DNA of 64,000 bases. It comes from Salinibaculum litoreum (GTDB taxonomy: Archaea > Halobacteriota > Halobacteria > Halobacteriales > Haloarculaceae). The DNA lies in contig CP046866.1 of NCBI GenBank assembly GCA_009789175.1, positions 310,001 to 374,000 on the forward strand. Reading direction: 5' to 3'. This document shows positions 17,467 through 24,802 of the stretch, in pieces. Below the pieces are notes generated by a model that had not been told where the DNA came from, searched no databases, and saw nothing but the letters and a program-made list of their open reading frames with translations. The position numbers and the translations under genes are program-made. Numbering within the stretch: position 1 is the stretch's first letter; each line of letters starts with the position of its first letter.

Positions 17467-18245
17467 TGGACGACGAGGGCGCTATCGCCGGCCTCAAACG
17501 CCTCGGGTTGACCGCCTACGAGGCCCGGGTCTTCCTCGCCCTCCAGAAGCTGGGTACCGGGACGGCAAACGAAATCAGCGACGTGGTCGACGTTCCCCGC
17601 TCGCAGGTCTACGGCGCTGCGGAGAACTTGGAGGAGCGGGGATTGCTGGAGATACAGCAGTCGACGCCGACGGTCTACCGGCCCGTGTCCCTGGAGCGTG
17701 CGCGGACGCGACTGCTCGACCAGTTGGCCGAGACCGGCGCGGAGACGTTCGACTATCTCGATACCGTCCAGGAGACCGAAGCACCCGAGGAACCACAGAG
17801 CGAGTCACTGTGGCTTGTCCGCGGTGCCGATGCCGTCTCCTCGCGTGCGGTCGAACTCACCGACGACGCCGACGAACACGTCTTCTATGCGGCGTCGGAG
17901 GTAGCGATGCTCGATGACTCACTCGTCGAGACGTTCGCGCGGGCGGCCGAGCGCGGCGTCTCTGTCGTGGTTGCCAGCGCTAACCCGGCCGTCCGGCAGG
18001 CCGTCGACGAGCGCTTCCAGACCGGCGCCATTGCGACCTGTCCCATCCCGCCGGACCGGGACCCCGACGTTGCCGGGGCGCGCGTCCTGCTGGCCGACGA
18101 CGAGACCATGCTGTTGAGTGTCCATTCGCCGACCGGCGGGGAGGACACCGAAGAGGTCGCCTTCTGGAGTTCCGGCAGTACGTTCGCGACTGTCCTGGGC
18201 GGGTTCCTCCAGGAGTGGTTCACCATCGGTCCGGGTGAGGTCTAA
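17466..18245 (+). CDS. TrmB-like transcriptional regulator
   Basis: 259 residues. The N-terminal winged helix is characteristic of TrmB proteins: LKRLGLTAYEARVFLALQKL, then NEISDVVDVPRSQVYGAAEN as the recognition region and LEERGLLEIQQSTPTVYRPV as the wing. The C-terminal half (VFYAASEVAMLDDSLVETFA, GVSVVVASANP) resembles the phospholipase-D-like sensor domain found in many family members; the sugar-binding TrmB C-domain is not evident. The ATG overlaps the upstream TAA by one base (TAATG), so it is translationally coupled to the exporter gene and probably controls that operon. Confidence 0.85.
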   Translation: MDDEGAIAGLKRLGLTAYEARVFLALQKLGTGTANEISDVVDVPRSQVYGAAENLEERGLLEIQQSTPTVYRPVSLERARTRLLDQLAETGAETFDYLDTVQETEAPEEPQSESLWLVRGADAVSSRAVELTDDADEHVFYAASEVAMLDDSLVETFARAAERGVSVVVASANPAVRQAVDERFQTGAIATCPIPPDRDPDVAGARVLLADDETMLLSVHSPTGGEDTEEVAFWSSGSTFATVLGGFLQEWFTIGPGEV

Positions 18246-18295
18246 CACCTCACCGGAGTCGAACCGCTGAAAGCCCTCGATACCGACACAGTGGT

Positions 18296-18982
18296 ATGGG
18301 AACGCCGCTGTCGTCGCTCGCAGACCAGACCGAAGAAGTCATCGACCGCCTCCACGACGAATACCCCGACACCACCATCTCACTGCGCTTCTCGAACCGG
18401 TTGGAACTGCTCGTCGCGGTCATCCTCTCCGCACAGTGTACCGACGAGCGGGTCAACACGGTCACGGCTGACCTCTTCGAGAAATACGAGACGCCCGAGG
18501 ACTACGCCGAAGTCGACCAGGAGGAACTGGCCGAGGACCTCAACTCGGTCACTTACTACAACAACAAGGCCAGTTACATCCGGTCGGCCTCTCAGACAAT
18601 CGTCGAGGAACACGACGGCGAGGTGCCGGATACGATGAGTGAGTTGACCGACCTCTCCGGCGTCGGCCGGAAGACAGCGAACGTCGTCCTCCAGCACGGC
18701 CACGACGTGGTCGAGGGTGTCGTCGTGGACACCCACGTCCAGCGTCTGACCCGCCGACTGGGTATCACCGAGGCGAAACGACCGGAAGCCATCGAGGAGG
18801 AACTGATGGAACTGGTCCCCGAAACGGAGTGGCAGGACTTTACGCATCTTCTCATCAGCCACGGCCGGGCGGTGTGTTCAGCGCGCAACCCCGACTGTGA
18901 GGACTGCGTGCTCGCGGATATCTGTCCCTCGGAGAAAGGGGACAGCGACGTTGACCTCGCCAGCGGCGACGCCTGGGAGTGA
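18296..18982 (+). CDS. nth: Endonuclease III
   Basis: 228 residues. Bifunctional DNA glycosylase/AP lyase removing oxidised pyrimidines. The helix-hairpin-helix LTDLSGVGRKTANVVLQH contains the catalytic Lys126, and VDTHVQRLTRRLG contains the catalytic Asp145. The C-terminal 4Fe-4S cluster motif C-x6-C-x2-C-x5-C is complete (Cys194, 201, 204, 210). Followed by a convergent membrane-protein gene 2 bp away. Confidence 0.96.
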   Translation: MGTPLSSLADQTEEVIDRLHDEYPDTTISLRFSNRLELLVAVILSAQCTDERVNTVTADLFEKYETPEDYAEVDQEELAEDLNSVTYYNNKASYIRSASQTIVEEHDGEVPDTMSELTDLSGVGRKTANVVLQHGHDVVEGVVVDTHVQRLTRRLGITEAKRPEAIEEELMELVPETEWQDFTHLLISHGRAVCSARNPDCEDCVLADICPSEKGDSDVDLASGDAWE

Positions 18983-18983
18983 G

Positions 18984-19475
18984 TCAGGCGAGAACGTACA
19001 TCGACACGTACCGGACCACGCCGACGAGGTAGGCAGCCAGCCAGAAGAAGACGTAGCCAAACACGCCAAGCCGGAGTCGTTTTCGCCAGTGCTGGAAGTT
19101 TTCGGAGCCGATTTCGTCGAGCACTACGTCCTCGTCGTAGTCGTGATAGAGGTCGTGTTTGCGCTTGGCTTTGAAGATGCGGACGATACCCGTCCCCGCG
19201 AAGGCGAGCATCGCGTAGGCCTGCAACCCGAGGAACGCGTGGACGAGCGCAGCGCCGCCGAACTGGTCGAACAGTCGCGGAATCATCCAGGTCACCATCG
19301 GGATAGTCGTCAGCGCCAGCCCAGTCACGATGAACTTCAGGTGATGCATCAGCACGTCCCACGTGACCGGGTCTTGCTCGATGATGTAGTAAGCCCCGTA
19401 CAGAAAGCAGGGGAAACTGGCAGTAACGGCCACGAGAACGACTGTCGCTACCAGGACCGTCGTCGACCACTCCAT
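18984..19475 (-). CDS. Four-helix integral membrane protein, unknown function
   Basis: 163 residues from the ATG at 19475. Predicted helices: TTVLVATVVLVAVTASFPCF, LKFIVTGLALTTIPMVTWMI, HAFLGLQAYAMLAFAGTGIV and LGVFGYVFFWLAAYLVGVV, with a charged loop (KAKRKHDLYHDYDEDVVLDE) between helices 3 and 4. Several His residues near membrane edges recall DUF420-like or cytochrome-b-like heme proteins, but this is only suggestive. Its stop is 2 bp from the nth stop (convergent). Confidence 0.75.
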   Translation of the reverse strand: MEWSTTVLVATVVLVAVTASFPCFLYGAYYIIEQDPVTWDVLMHHLKFIVTGLALTTIPMVTWMIPRLFDQFGGAALVHAFLGLQAYAMLAFAGTGIVRIFKAKRKHDLYHDYDEDVVLDEIGSENFQHWRKRLRLGVFGYVFFWLAAYLVGVVRYVSMYVLA

Positions 19476-19596
19476 CACCCGACGGTTAGGAATCGATTGG
19501 CTAAAGGCTGCCGAACGGCCCACAGACTGCTGGCAGTGCGCACCGAACGGACCAGCAGGTCACACCGGCCGGCGATACGTCGGCAGGGCTGGGCTG

Positions 19597-20046
19597 TCAG
19601 TCCTCCGCCAGTTTCTCGTCGAGGAACTCGTCTGCCTGTTTCAGTATCTCGCGGGGACCATCCTGTGTGACGGTGTTGACCGCCTGGTCGTAGTCGCGCC
19701 ACTGCATGTCTCGGTGTTCCTCCGAGAGTTCCGCCGACGCCTCGAAGGACTTGGCGATGAACAGATGGACGGTCTTGTGGATGGTCTTCCCGTTGGCTTC
19801 GAACACGTAGTCGTAGTCTTCGCGGAACCCATCGAGCAGCCGGAAATCGTGGATTCCGGCCTCCTCTTTCACTTCACGGATTGCGGTCTGCTGGAGCTCC
19901 TCCTCGCCCTCGACCCCGCCTTTGGGGAATTCCCAGTCGCCGGGGCGGCTCTTGAGGAGGAGGTACTCCCGCCGACCACGAGTATCCCGAAAGAGGATGG
20001 CTCCCGCGCTCGTGGCCTCTATCATTACCAACGTGTATTCGGCCAT
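19597..20046 (-). CDS. Nudix hydrolase, diadenosine tetraphosphatase (AP4A) type
   Basis: 149 residues. The Nudix box G-x5-E-x7-R-E-U-x-E-E-x-G-U is perfect at GGVEGEEELQQTAIREVKEE followed by AGI. Flanking features KSRPGDWEFPKGG and the later VHLFIAKSFEASAELSEEHR match bis(5'-nucleosyl)-tetraphosphatases (asymmetrical), which degrade Ap4A. Start ATG 20046; the N-terminus EATSAGAILFRDTRG is family-typical. Divergent from the uS10-like gene. Confidence 0.88.
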   Translation of the reverse strand: MAEYTLVMIEATSAGAILFRDTRGRREYLLLKSRPGDWEFPKGGVEGEEELQQTAIREVKEEAGIHDFRLLDGFREDYDYVFEANGKTIHKTVHLFIAKSFEASAELSEEHRDMQWRDYDQAVNTVTQDGPREILKQADEFLDEKLAED

Positions 20047-20146
20047 CCGTTAAGTGCATGTCGGAGACGTGGTATGCTGTGACTGTTCGGTTCCTCGCTC
20101 GGCCGGAAGCGAATAGGTTTTGAGCGCGGCCGGTTCACGTGGGTGT

Positions 20147-20473
20147 ATGCCCTTCGTCACGAAACTGCGGCTCCAGAGTGGGGACGTCGACGCTCTCGAT
20201 GGCGTCGTTACCGACATCAAAGAGACCGCAGAACGCAAGGGCGCGGAGCTAAAGGGGCCACACCCGAAACCCCCGGAGCGACTTCGCATCCCGCTTTATA
20301 AACGCGTCGGCGGTGATGGGACCTTCGAGGACTGGGAGTACACCGTCTACACTCGCACCATCGAAATCGTCGGCCACGACGAGTTCGCCCGCGAGGTGAC
20401 TGAACGTGACTATCCCGAGAGCATCCACATCTCCGCCGAAATCGAACAGCTTCGACAGTCAGGCGACAGCTAA
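20147..20473 (+). CDS. uS10-like ribosomal protein paralogue
   Basis: 108 residues. MPFVTKLRLQSGDVDALDGV with a later KGPHPKPPERLRIP segment and the ending YTRTIEIVGHDEFAREVTER resembles ribosomal protein uS10: the conserved G-P-x-P-L-P-x-x loop corresponds to GPHPKPPERLRIPLYKR, and the first strand and helix fit. The true haloarchaeal rps10 normally sits beside elongation factor EF-1A, which is absent here, so this is a paralogue. Role unknown. The gene is monocistronic or leads into the amidohydrolase gene 39 bp downstream. Confidence 0.72.
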   Translation: MPFVTKLRLQSGDVDALDGVVTDIKETAERKGAELKGPHPKPPERLRIPLYKRVGGDGTFEDWEYTVYTRTIEIVGHDEFAREVTERDYPESIHISAEIEQLRQSGDS

Positions 20474-20512
20474 CCGCACATCTTCTTGTCCGCTCGCCGT
20501 CTCTCTTTGCCC

Positions 20513-21799
20513 ATGAGTGTTGGAACCGAGTACTACGACTGGCTGGTCGCGTTGCGACGGGACCTGCATCGCCGACCGGAGCCCGCATGGCGGGAGTTCT
20601 ACACCACCGCACGCATCGTCGAGGAACTCGAAGACATCGGCGTCGACGAGTTGTACGTCGGCCCTGACGCACTCGATAGCGACGCGCGCCTCTCCGTCCC
20701 GGGTGAGAAGACGTTGCAGCGATGGGCCGACCGTGCTATCGAGGCCGGGGCCGACCCCGACCTCATCGACCGGATGGCCGGCGGCCACACCGGTGCCGTT
20801 GCTGTCCTCTCCCGCGGCGAGGGGCCGACTGTCGCGCTCCGGGTCGACATCGACGGCTTGCCCCGCGAGGAGAGTGCAAGCGCCGACCACCTGCCTGCTG
20901 CCGAGGGCTTTCGCTCGGAGAACCCCGAGGCGATGCACGCTTGCGGACACGACGCCCACGCCACTATCGGACTGGGTGTCCTTCGGGCAGTCGCCGACAG
21001 TGGGTTCGAGGGAACGTTCAAAGTCCTTTTCCAGCCCGCAGAAGAGCAGGTCGGCGGCGGGAAAGCCATGGCCGAAAGCGGCCATCTCGACGACGTTGAC
21101 ACGCTGCTTGCGGCCCACGTCGGCCTGGACCACCCCACAGGCGAAGTCGTCGCCGGTATCGACGGCTTTCTGGCAGTCCGTCATCTCAACGTCCGGTTTA
21201 GCGGTGACGGTGCCCACGCAGGCGGGCACCCGAACCGTGGTCGCAACGCTGTCCAGGCGATGGCGACGGCCGTCCAGAACCTCTACGGTATCCCGCGCCA
21301 CCAGGATGGCGCGACGCGAGTCAACGCCGGGCGCGTCGGCGGCGGCACCGCCTCGAACATCATCCCCGAGGACGCGTTCATCGAAGGGGAGGTCCGCGGT
21401 GAGACGACCGAACTGATGGAGTACATGTGGGACGAGGCGACTCGCGTGGTCGAGGGAGCAGCGAAGACCCACGACTGTACGGTGACCATCGAGCGCGACG
21501 GCGAGGCTCCGAGCGCCAAAAGCGACGCGGCCGCTGTCGACCTCGTGGCAGACGCTGCGGCGACCGTCGATGGCGTCGAGACCATCCGCCGCCGCGATGA
21601 CCTTGGCGGCAGCGAGGACGCGACCGTCCTGATGCGTCGTGTCCAACAGCAAGGTGGCACAGCGGGCTATCTCTGCATCGGGACCGACCATCCCGGCGGC
21701 CACCACACGGCCTCCTTCGACGTAGACGAGCGGTCGCTCCAGATTGGCGTGGATGTCGTTACTGGCGCTGTCCACTCGGCACTGCGCGGACCGGAGTAG
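20513..21799 (+). CDS. M20-family amidohydrolase (AbgB/HipO-like)
   Basis: 428 residues. Zinc-dependent deacylase of the M20D type: GPTVALRVDIDGLPREES (Asp in the metal site), MHACGHDAHATIGLGV (two ligands and catalytic region), VLFQPAEEQVGGGKAMAESG (Glu base and ligand), and GTDHPGGHHTASFDVDE near the C-terminus (last ligand). Family members remove acyl groups from amino acids or split p-aminobenzoyl-glutamate. A ~50-residue insertion at residues 50-100 (DARLSVPGEKTLQRWADRAI) is larger than in most relatives. ATG at 20513 fits the family N-terminus YYDWLVALRRDLHRRPEPAW. Confidence 0.9.
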   Translation: MSVGTEYYDWLVALRRDLHRRPEPAWREFYTTARIVEELEDIGVDELYVGPDALDSDARLSVPGEKTLQRWADRAIEAGADPDLIDRMAGGHTGAVAVLSRGEGPTVALRVDIDGLPREESASADHLPAAEGFRSENPEAMHACGHDAHATIGLGVLRAVADSGFEGTFKVLFQPAEEQVGGGKAMAESGHLDDVDTLLAAHVGLDHPTGEVVAGIDGFLAVRHLNVRFSGDGAHAGGHPNRGRNAVQAMATAVQNLYGIPRHQDGATRVNAGRVGGGTASNIIPEDAFIEGEVRGETTELMEYMWDEATRVVEGAAKTHDCTVTIERDGEAPSAKSDAAAVDLVADAAATVDGVETIRRRDDLGGSEDATVLMRRVQQQGGTAGYLCIGTDHPGGHHTASFDVDERSLQIGVDVVTGAVHSALRGPE

Positions 21800-21803
21800 G
21801 CAC

Positions 21804-22043
21804 TCACTCGGGCTTCCAGTCGAGTTCTATCCGGACCGTCTCGCGACTCCCACGGAACCGCGCCCGCTTCTCGATGACGTCGACCCGGTAATCGATGGGT
21901 TCGGAGGGATGGAGATTGATGTCCTTGTTGCCGACCCGGACCGTAAACTCCTCGCCCTCCCTGAGTTCGGCGGCGACGCGTTCGAGTCTGTCTGCGGCAG
22001 CCTCTCTGTCGAGTGATTCCGCGTTTGTTGTCTGTTCTGCCAT
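21804..22043 (-). CDS. amphi-Trp domain protein
   Basis: 79 residues: a helix (DREAAADRLERVAAELREGE) followed by strands FTVRVGNKDINLHPSEPIDY, VDVIEKRARF and VRIELDWKPE. The terminal x-E-x-x-W pattern is the amphi-Trp signature, a small haloarchaeal and bacterial domain of unknown function. Starts with ATG at 22043, five bases from a long inverted repeat (22048-22114) that lies in its promoter region. Confidence 0.75.
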   Translation of the reverse strand: MAEQTTNAESLDREAAADRLERVAAELREGEEFTVRVGNKDINLHPSEPIDYRVDVIEKRARFRGSRETVRIELDWKPE

Positions 22044-22047
22044 AGAC

Positions 22048-22114
22048 TCTCTCGGGACGCACTCCGTTTCAGAATACAGGGCTTACCGGTTGCGATACGG
22101 CCCGTCCCGAGAGA
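22048..22114. repeat. 12-bp perfect inverted repeat upstream of the amphi-Trp gene
   Basis: TCTCTCGGGACG at 22048-22059 is the exact reverse complement of CGTCCCGAGAGA at 22103-22114, with a 43-nt spacer. The left arm is 4 nt upstream of the amphi-Trp start, so it lies between TATA position and start, or in the 5' UTR. It could be a split operator or a long RNA stem. A second, shorter inverted repeat (ACACAGGT/ACCTGTGT, 22137-22144 and 22166-22173) follows. The 228-bp gap 22044-22271 holds no ORF I trust. Confidence 0.6.
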
Positions 22115-22271
22115 CCGTCTCGGCCACTCGGGTGACACACAGGTTTCCCGTCCCCGGTAGGCTCTACCTGTGTACCCGACTTGCACCCGGACTGCGGGAC
22201 TGGCTGTGTCCCACACACCGGGCGTCCGTCGTCTAGGGCACACTGTGACCTGTCAAGAATGACGGCGTCAC

Positions 22272-23642
22272 TCAGTACTTGGGGTCTGCGCCGGTAATCT
22301 CGTAGACGCGGTCCATCAGGGTATCACGCTCGTTGCGCCACTGCTCGAAGGCGGCGGGGTCTGAGGGGTACGATTCGTAGTGGGCCATCAGTTCGTCGGC
22401 GATGGATTTGGTCTGATAGAGGTCGTAGATGGTGTCCCAGTGGCCGACGCTTTTGACAGCGGTTTTCAGCTTGAGCCACAGCCCAACGTCCGTTGACCCT
22501 TCGTAGAGAGCTTCGGAGAGCTTTCGCACTGGCAGCACGGCCAGTAGTCCCATCAGGTCGTCCACGTCGGCCGCAGTGGCAAAGATGTTGTAGACATCGA
22601 GTGCGGCGTATCGAGCCCCGAAGTGGTCCATCACCCGCTCGTTGTACTCCCACAGGCGGGCCTCGCTCATGTCGTCGTTCTCGAGTGCGTCGATGATTGC
22701 TTCGCCGGCGTACTTCCCGGCGTAGGCCGCCCCGGCGATGCCGCCGCCGGTGGTGGGGTTGACGTGTCCTGCAGCGTCGCCGACAGCGACGTAGCCCGGC
22801 GCGACTGCCGAGTCGTAGGGCCGCCGCGTCGGCAACGCAGCGCCGAGTTTGTCCTCGACATCTGCGCCCTGGAACTCCGGCCGGTCTTGTAAGTCTTCGC
22901 GGAGGTCCTCGACCAGTTGCATCGGCTCCTCGGTCATCTGGAACCCGAGGCCGACGTTGATTTCGGTCTCGGTGCGCGGGAAATACCAGAGGTAGCCGGC
23001 CGCGCGCTCGGTCGGCTTGAAGACCAGCGCGTCGGACCAGTCGACGGGTTCTTCGACCTCGACGACCTCGCGGTACGCCGAGCAAAACTGCGAGTAAGTG
23101 ACGTTCGTGTCGAAAGTCGACTCTTCGAGGTCGACCTTGTCCTGGAGAATCGACAGCGCACCCGCGGCGTCGATGACCATCTCGGCGTCGTATTCGACAG
23201 GGTCACCCTTTCGGATGGCTTCCAGCCCCACGACACGGTCGCTCTCGTCCTGTTTTACGTCCTTGACGACGGTGTCGTAGTGGAGTTCGGCACCGGCATC
23301 GACCGCCCCTTCGATGAGTAGGCGACCGTACTCCCAGCGGTCGATGACCGCGAGTTCCCCGGGGACGGGGATGTCGACAGTGGTATCGAGTTGTGGAATC
23401 TCGAAGCGGCCGTGGTCGACCTCGGTGTTCGTAAAGGCGGGCTCGATGTGCTCTTTGGGGATGGCATCGGGGAAGCTGCTCGCCCCTTTCAGTGCGTCAC
23501 CGCAGGCGATGTGGCCCGCTTCTTCCTCGTCTTTCCGTTCGGCGATGACCACGTCGTAGCCGGCGTCGGCAAGCGTCGCGGCGGCATAACAGCCGGAGGT
23601 GCCGGCCCCGACGATGGCGACGTCGACTTCGTGGGTTGTCAT
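22272..23642 (-). CDS. Geranylgeranyl reductase family flavoprotein (digeranylgeranylglycerophospholipid reductase-like)
   Basis: 456 residues. FAD Rossmann motif DVAIVGAGTSGCYAAATLAD and the second FAD motif GYVAVGDAAGHVNPTTGGGI are both present; between them lie KPTERAAGYLWYFPRTETE and surrounding segments typical of archaeal reductases that hydrogenate prenyl chains of ether lipids, or menaquinone/carotenoid side chains. The family cysteine motif region near GHIACGDALKGAS at ~43-55 is as in archaeal homologues. Start ATG 23642. A paralogue at 59.8 kb has a different middle section. Substrate uncertain. Confidence 0.88.
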   Translation of the reverse strand: MTTHEVDVAIVGAGTSGCYAAATLADAGYDVVIAERKDEEEAGHIACGDALKGASSFPDAIPKEHIEPAFTNTEVDHGRFEIPQLDTTVDIPVPGELAVIDRWEYGRLLIEGAVDAGAELHYDTVVKDVKQDESDRVVGLEAIRKGDPVEYDAEMVIDAAGALSILQDKVDLEESTFDTNVTYSQFCSAYREVVEVEEPVDWSDALVFKPTERAAGYLWYFPRTETEINVGLGFQMTEEPMQLVEDLREDLQDRPEFQGADVEDKLGAALPTRRPYDSAVAPGYVAVGDAAGHVNPTTGGGIAGAAYAGKYAGEAIIDALENDDMSEARLWEYNERVMDHFGARYAALDVYNIFATAADVDDLMGLLAVLPVRKLSEALYEGSTDVGLWLKLKTAVKSVGHWDTIYDLYQTKSIADELMAHYESYPSDPAAFEQWRNERDTLMDRVYEITGADPKY

Positions 23643-23753
23643 GCACGCCCGTCCACACCGGAGGGAGAAAACTCTTTTTGACCGGCCTGTTGGACTCGTA
23701 GGGCCGACGAAGACACCGGCCCACAGCTTTGAATTCTCGACACGGCCCGGCGG

Positions 23754-24365
23754 TCAGGGTGAGAGAACAACAGTCTGTGACGTGATCACATCGGGCACTG
23801 CGAGTCGAATCTCGGTTTCGCCACCCGAATCCGTCCGCAACATCACCGTCGCCGACTCGCCTGTCCCAAGCGCGTCCAGGTCCGGGATGGCCGTGAGATC
23901 GATGCGGATGCTCGCGGTGTCAGTTTCGCCGTTTAACACCTTGCGCGTGCTGATACTCGTGTCGTCGTCGTTCACCGCGGAGACGGTAAACTGCTTTTCG
24001 GTAAGCGTTTTGTACCCCTCGGGGCCGACGTACTCGATCGTCGTTTCGCCGAGATCGATATCACCCGCTCCCGACTCTGGTTTCACGATGAGACCAATTC
24101 GCTCGATGTCTTCGTTACTGTCGGTGTCTTCGCCGGTGACACTCCCCGCGACCTGGAGGCGGTTGACTGTCCGTACGCGCTCTTCTGTCCCGGTCCCTGC
24201 GGGTTCCTCCCCGCTGGCTGGCGTGTCTCCGTCGTCATCTTCGGATTCCGTGTCGTCTTCGGCAGGGTTCGTTTCGTCGTCGGCGCCTTGGGAGTCCTCG
24301 CCGGAACAACCGGCTATCCCCGCGGCGAGTGCCGTCGCAGCCAACAGGTACTCTCTCCGTTCCAT
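23754..24365 (-). CDS. Tat-exported lipoprotein with archaellin-like domain
   Basis: 203 residues. N-terminus MERREYLLAATALAAGIAGC has a twin-arginine motif and a lipobox cysteine (Cys20), so it should be lipid-anchored outside the cell. An Asp/Glu-rich spacer of ~45 residues follows. The C-terminal ~140 residues (RVRTVNRLQVAGSVTGED, IERIGLIVKPESGAGDIDLG, TTIEYVGPEGYKTL, KVLNGETDTASIRIDL) match the order of strands and phrases in the beta-domain of haloarchaeal archaellins and pilin-like FlaF/FlaG. The archaellin N-terminal helix is absent. Shares a divergent promoter region with the ferredoxin gene. Function unknown. Confidence 0.78.
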   Translation of the reverse strand: MERREYLLAATALAAGIAGCSGEDSQGADDETNPAEDDTESEDDDGDTPASGEEPAGTGTEERVRTVNRLQVAGSVTGEDTDSNEDIERIGLIVKPESGAGDIDLGETTIEYVGPEGYKTLTEKQFTVSAVNDDDTSISTRKVLNGETDTASIRIDLTAIPDLDALGTGESATVMLRTDSGGETEIRLAVPDVITSQTVVLSP

Positions 24366-24395
24366 GCCAATCTATCACATCGGTTGCCCGTCATG

Positions 24396-24411
24396 TAAAT
24401 AAAGAGTTTTG
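24396..24411. promoter_or_regulatory. Overlapping divergent promoter elements
   Basis: Minus-strand CTTTATTTA (24396-24404) is ~35 nt before the lipoprotein ATG at 24365; plus-strand TTTTG (24407-24411) is ~27 nt before the ferredoxin ATG at 24436. Only 70 bp separate the two starts, so the transcription units share a compact control region. Confidence 0.5.
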
Positions 24412-24435
24412 CATCCCATGGGCGTACCGCGTCGC

Positions 24436-24768
24436 ATGACCGACTACACCGTCGAGTTCGTGGGGACAGGCGAAGAGATTACTGTCTCCGAAAAAGAGAC
24501 CATCCTCTCCCGTTGTATCGAGGAGGGTATCGCTCAGGAATACTCCTGCCGGGTGGGGATGTGTCTGGCCTGCTCAGCCAAAATCGAAGCCGGCGAGGTG
24601 ACCCAGCCCGCCGCTCGTGGTCTCACCGACGAGGAACGGGAGGCGTACGCGCTGACCTGTATGGCCCGCCCCACATCCGACCTGAAACTCGACCGCGGCA
24701 AGTACCCACCGAGTATCGAAGAAGATGCGACGGTGGGAACCTCCGGCGAGGCTGCTGCTGACGACTGA
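24436..24768 (+). CDS. [2Fe-2S] ferredoxin
   Basis: 110 residues. Plant-type cluster ligands C-x4-C-x2-C-x28-C at Cys38, 43, 46 and 75 (SCRVGMCLACSAKIEAG and LTCMARP). The beta-grasp N-terminus DYTVEFVGTGEEITVSEKET is typical. It lacks the long acidic insertion of the main haloarchaeal ferredoxin and has a short variable tail. It converges on a thioredoxin-reductase-like flavoprotein that appears to lack NADPH-binding residues, so it may be that enzyme's electron donor (inference). Confidence 0.92.
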   Translation: MTDYTVEFVGTGEEITVSEKETILSRCIEEGIAQEYSCRVGMCLACSAKIEAGEVTQPAARGLTDEEREAYALTCMARPTSDLKLDRGKYPPSIEEDATVGTSGEAAADD

Positions 24769-24802
24769 TTACAGAACACGTCACCTTCCCAGCCGCCCGC
24801 TC

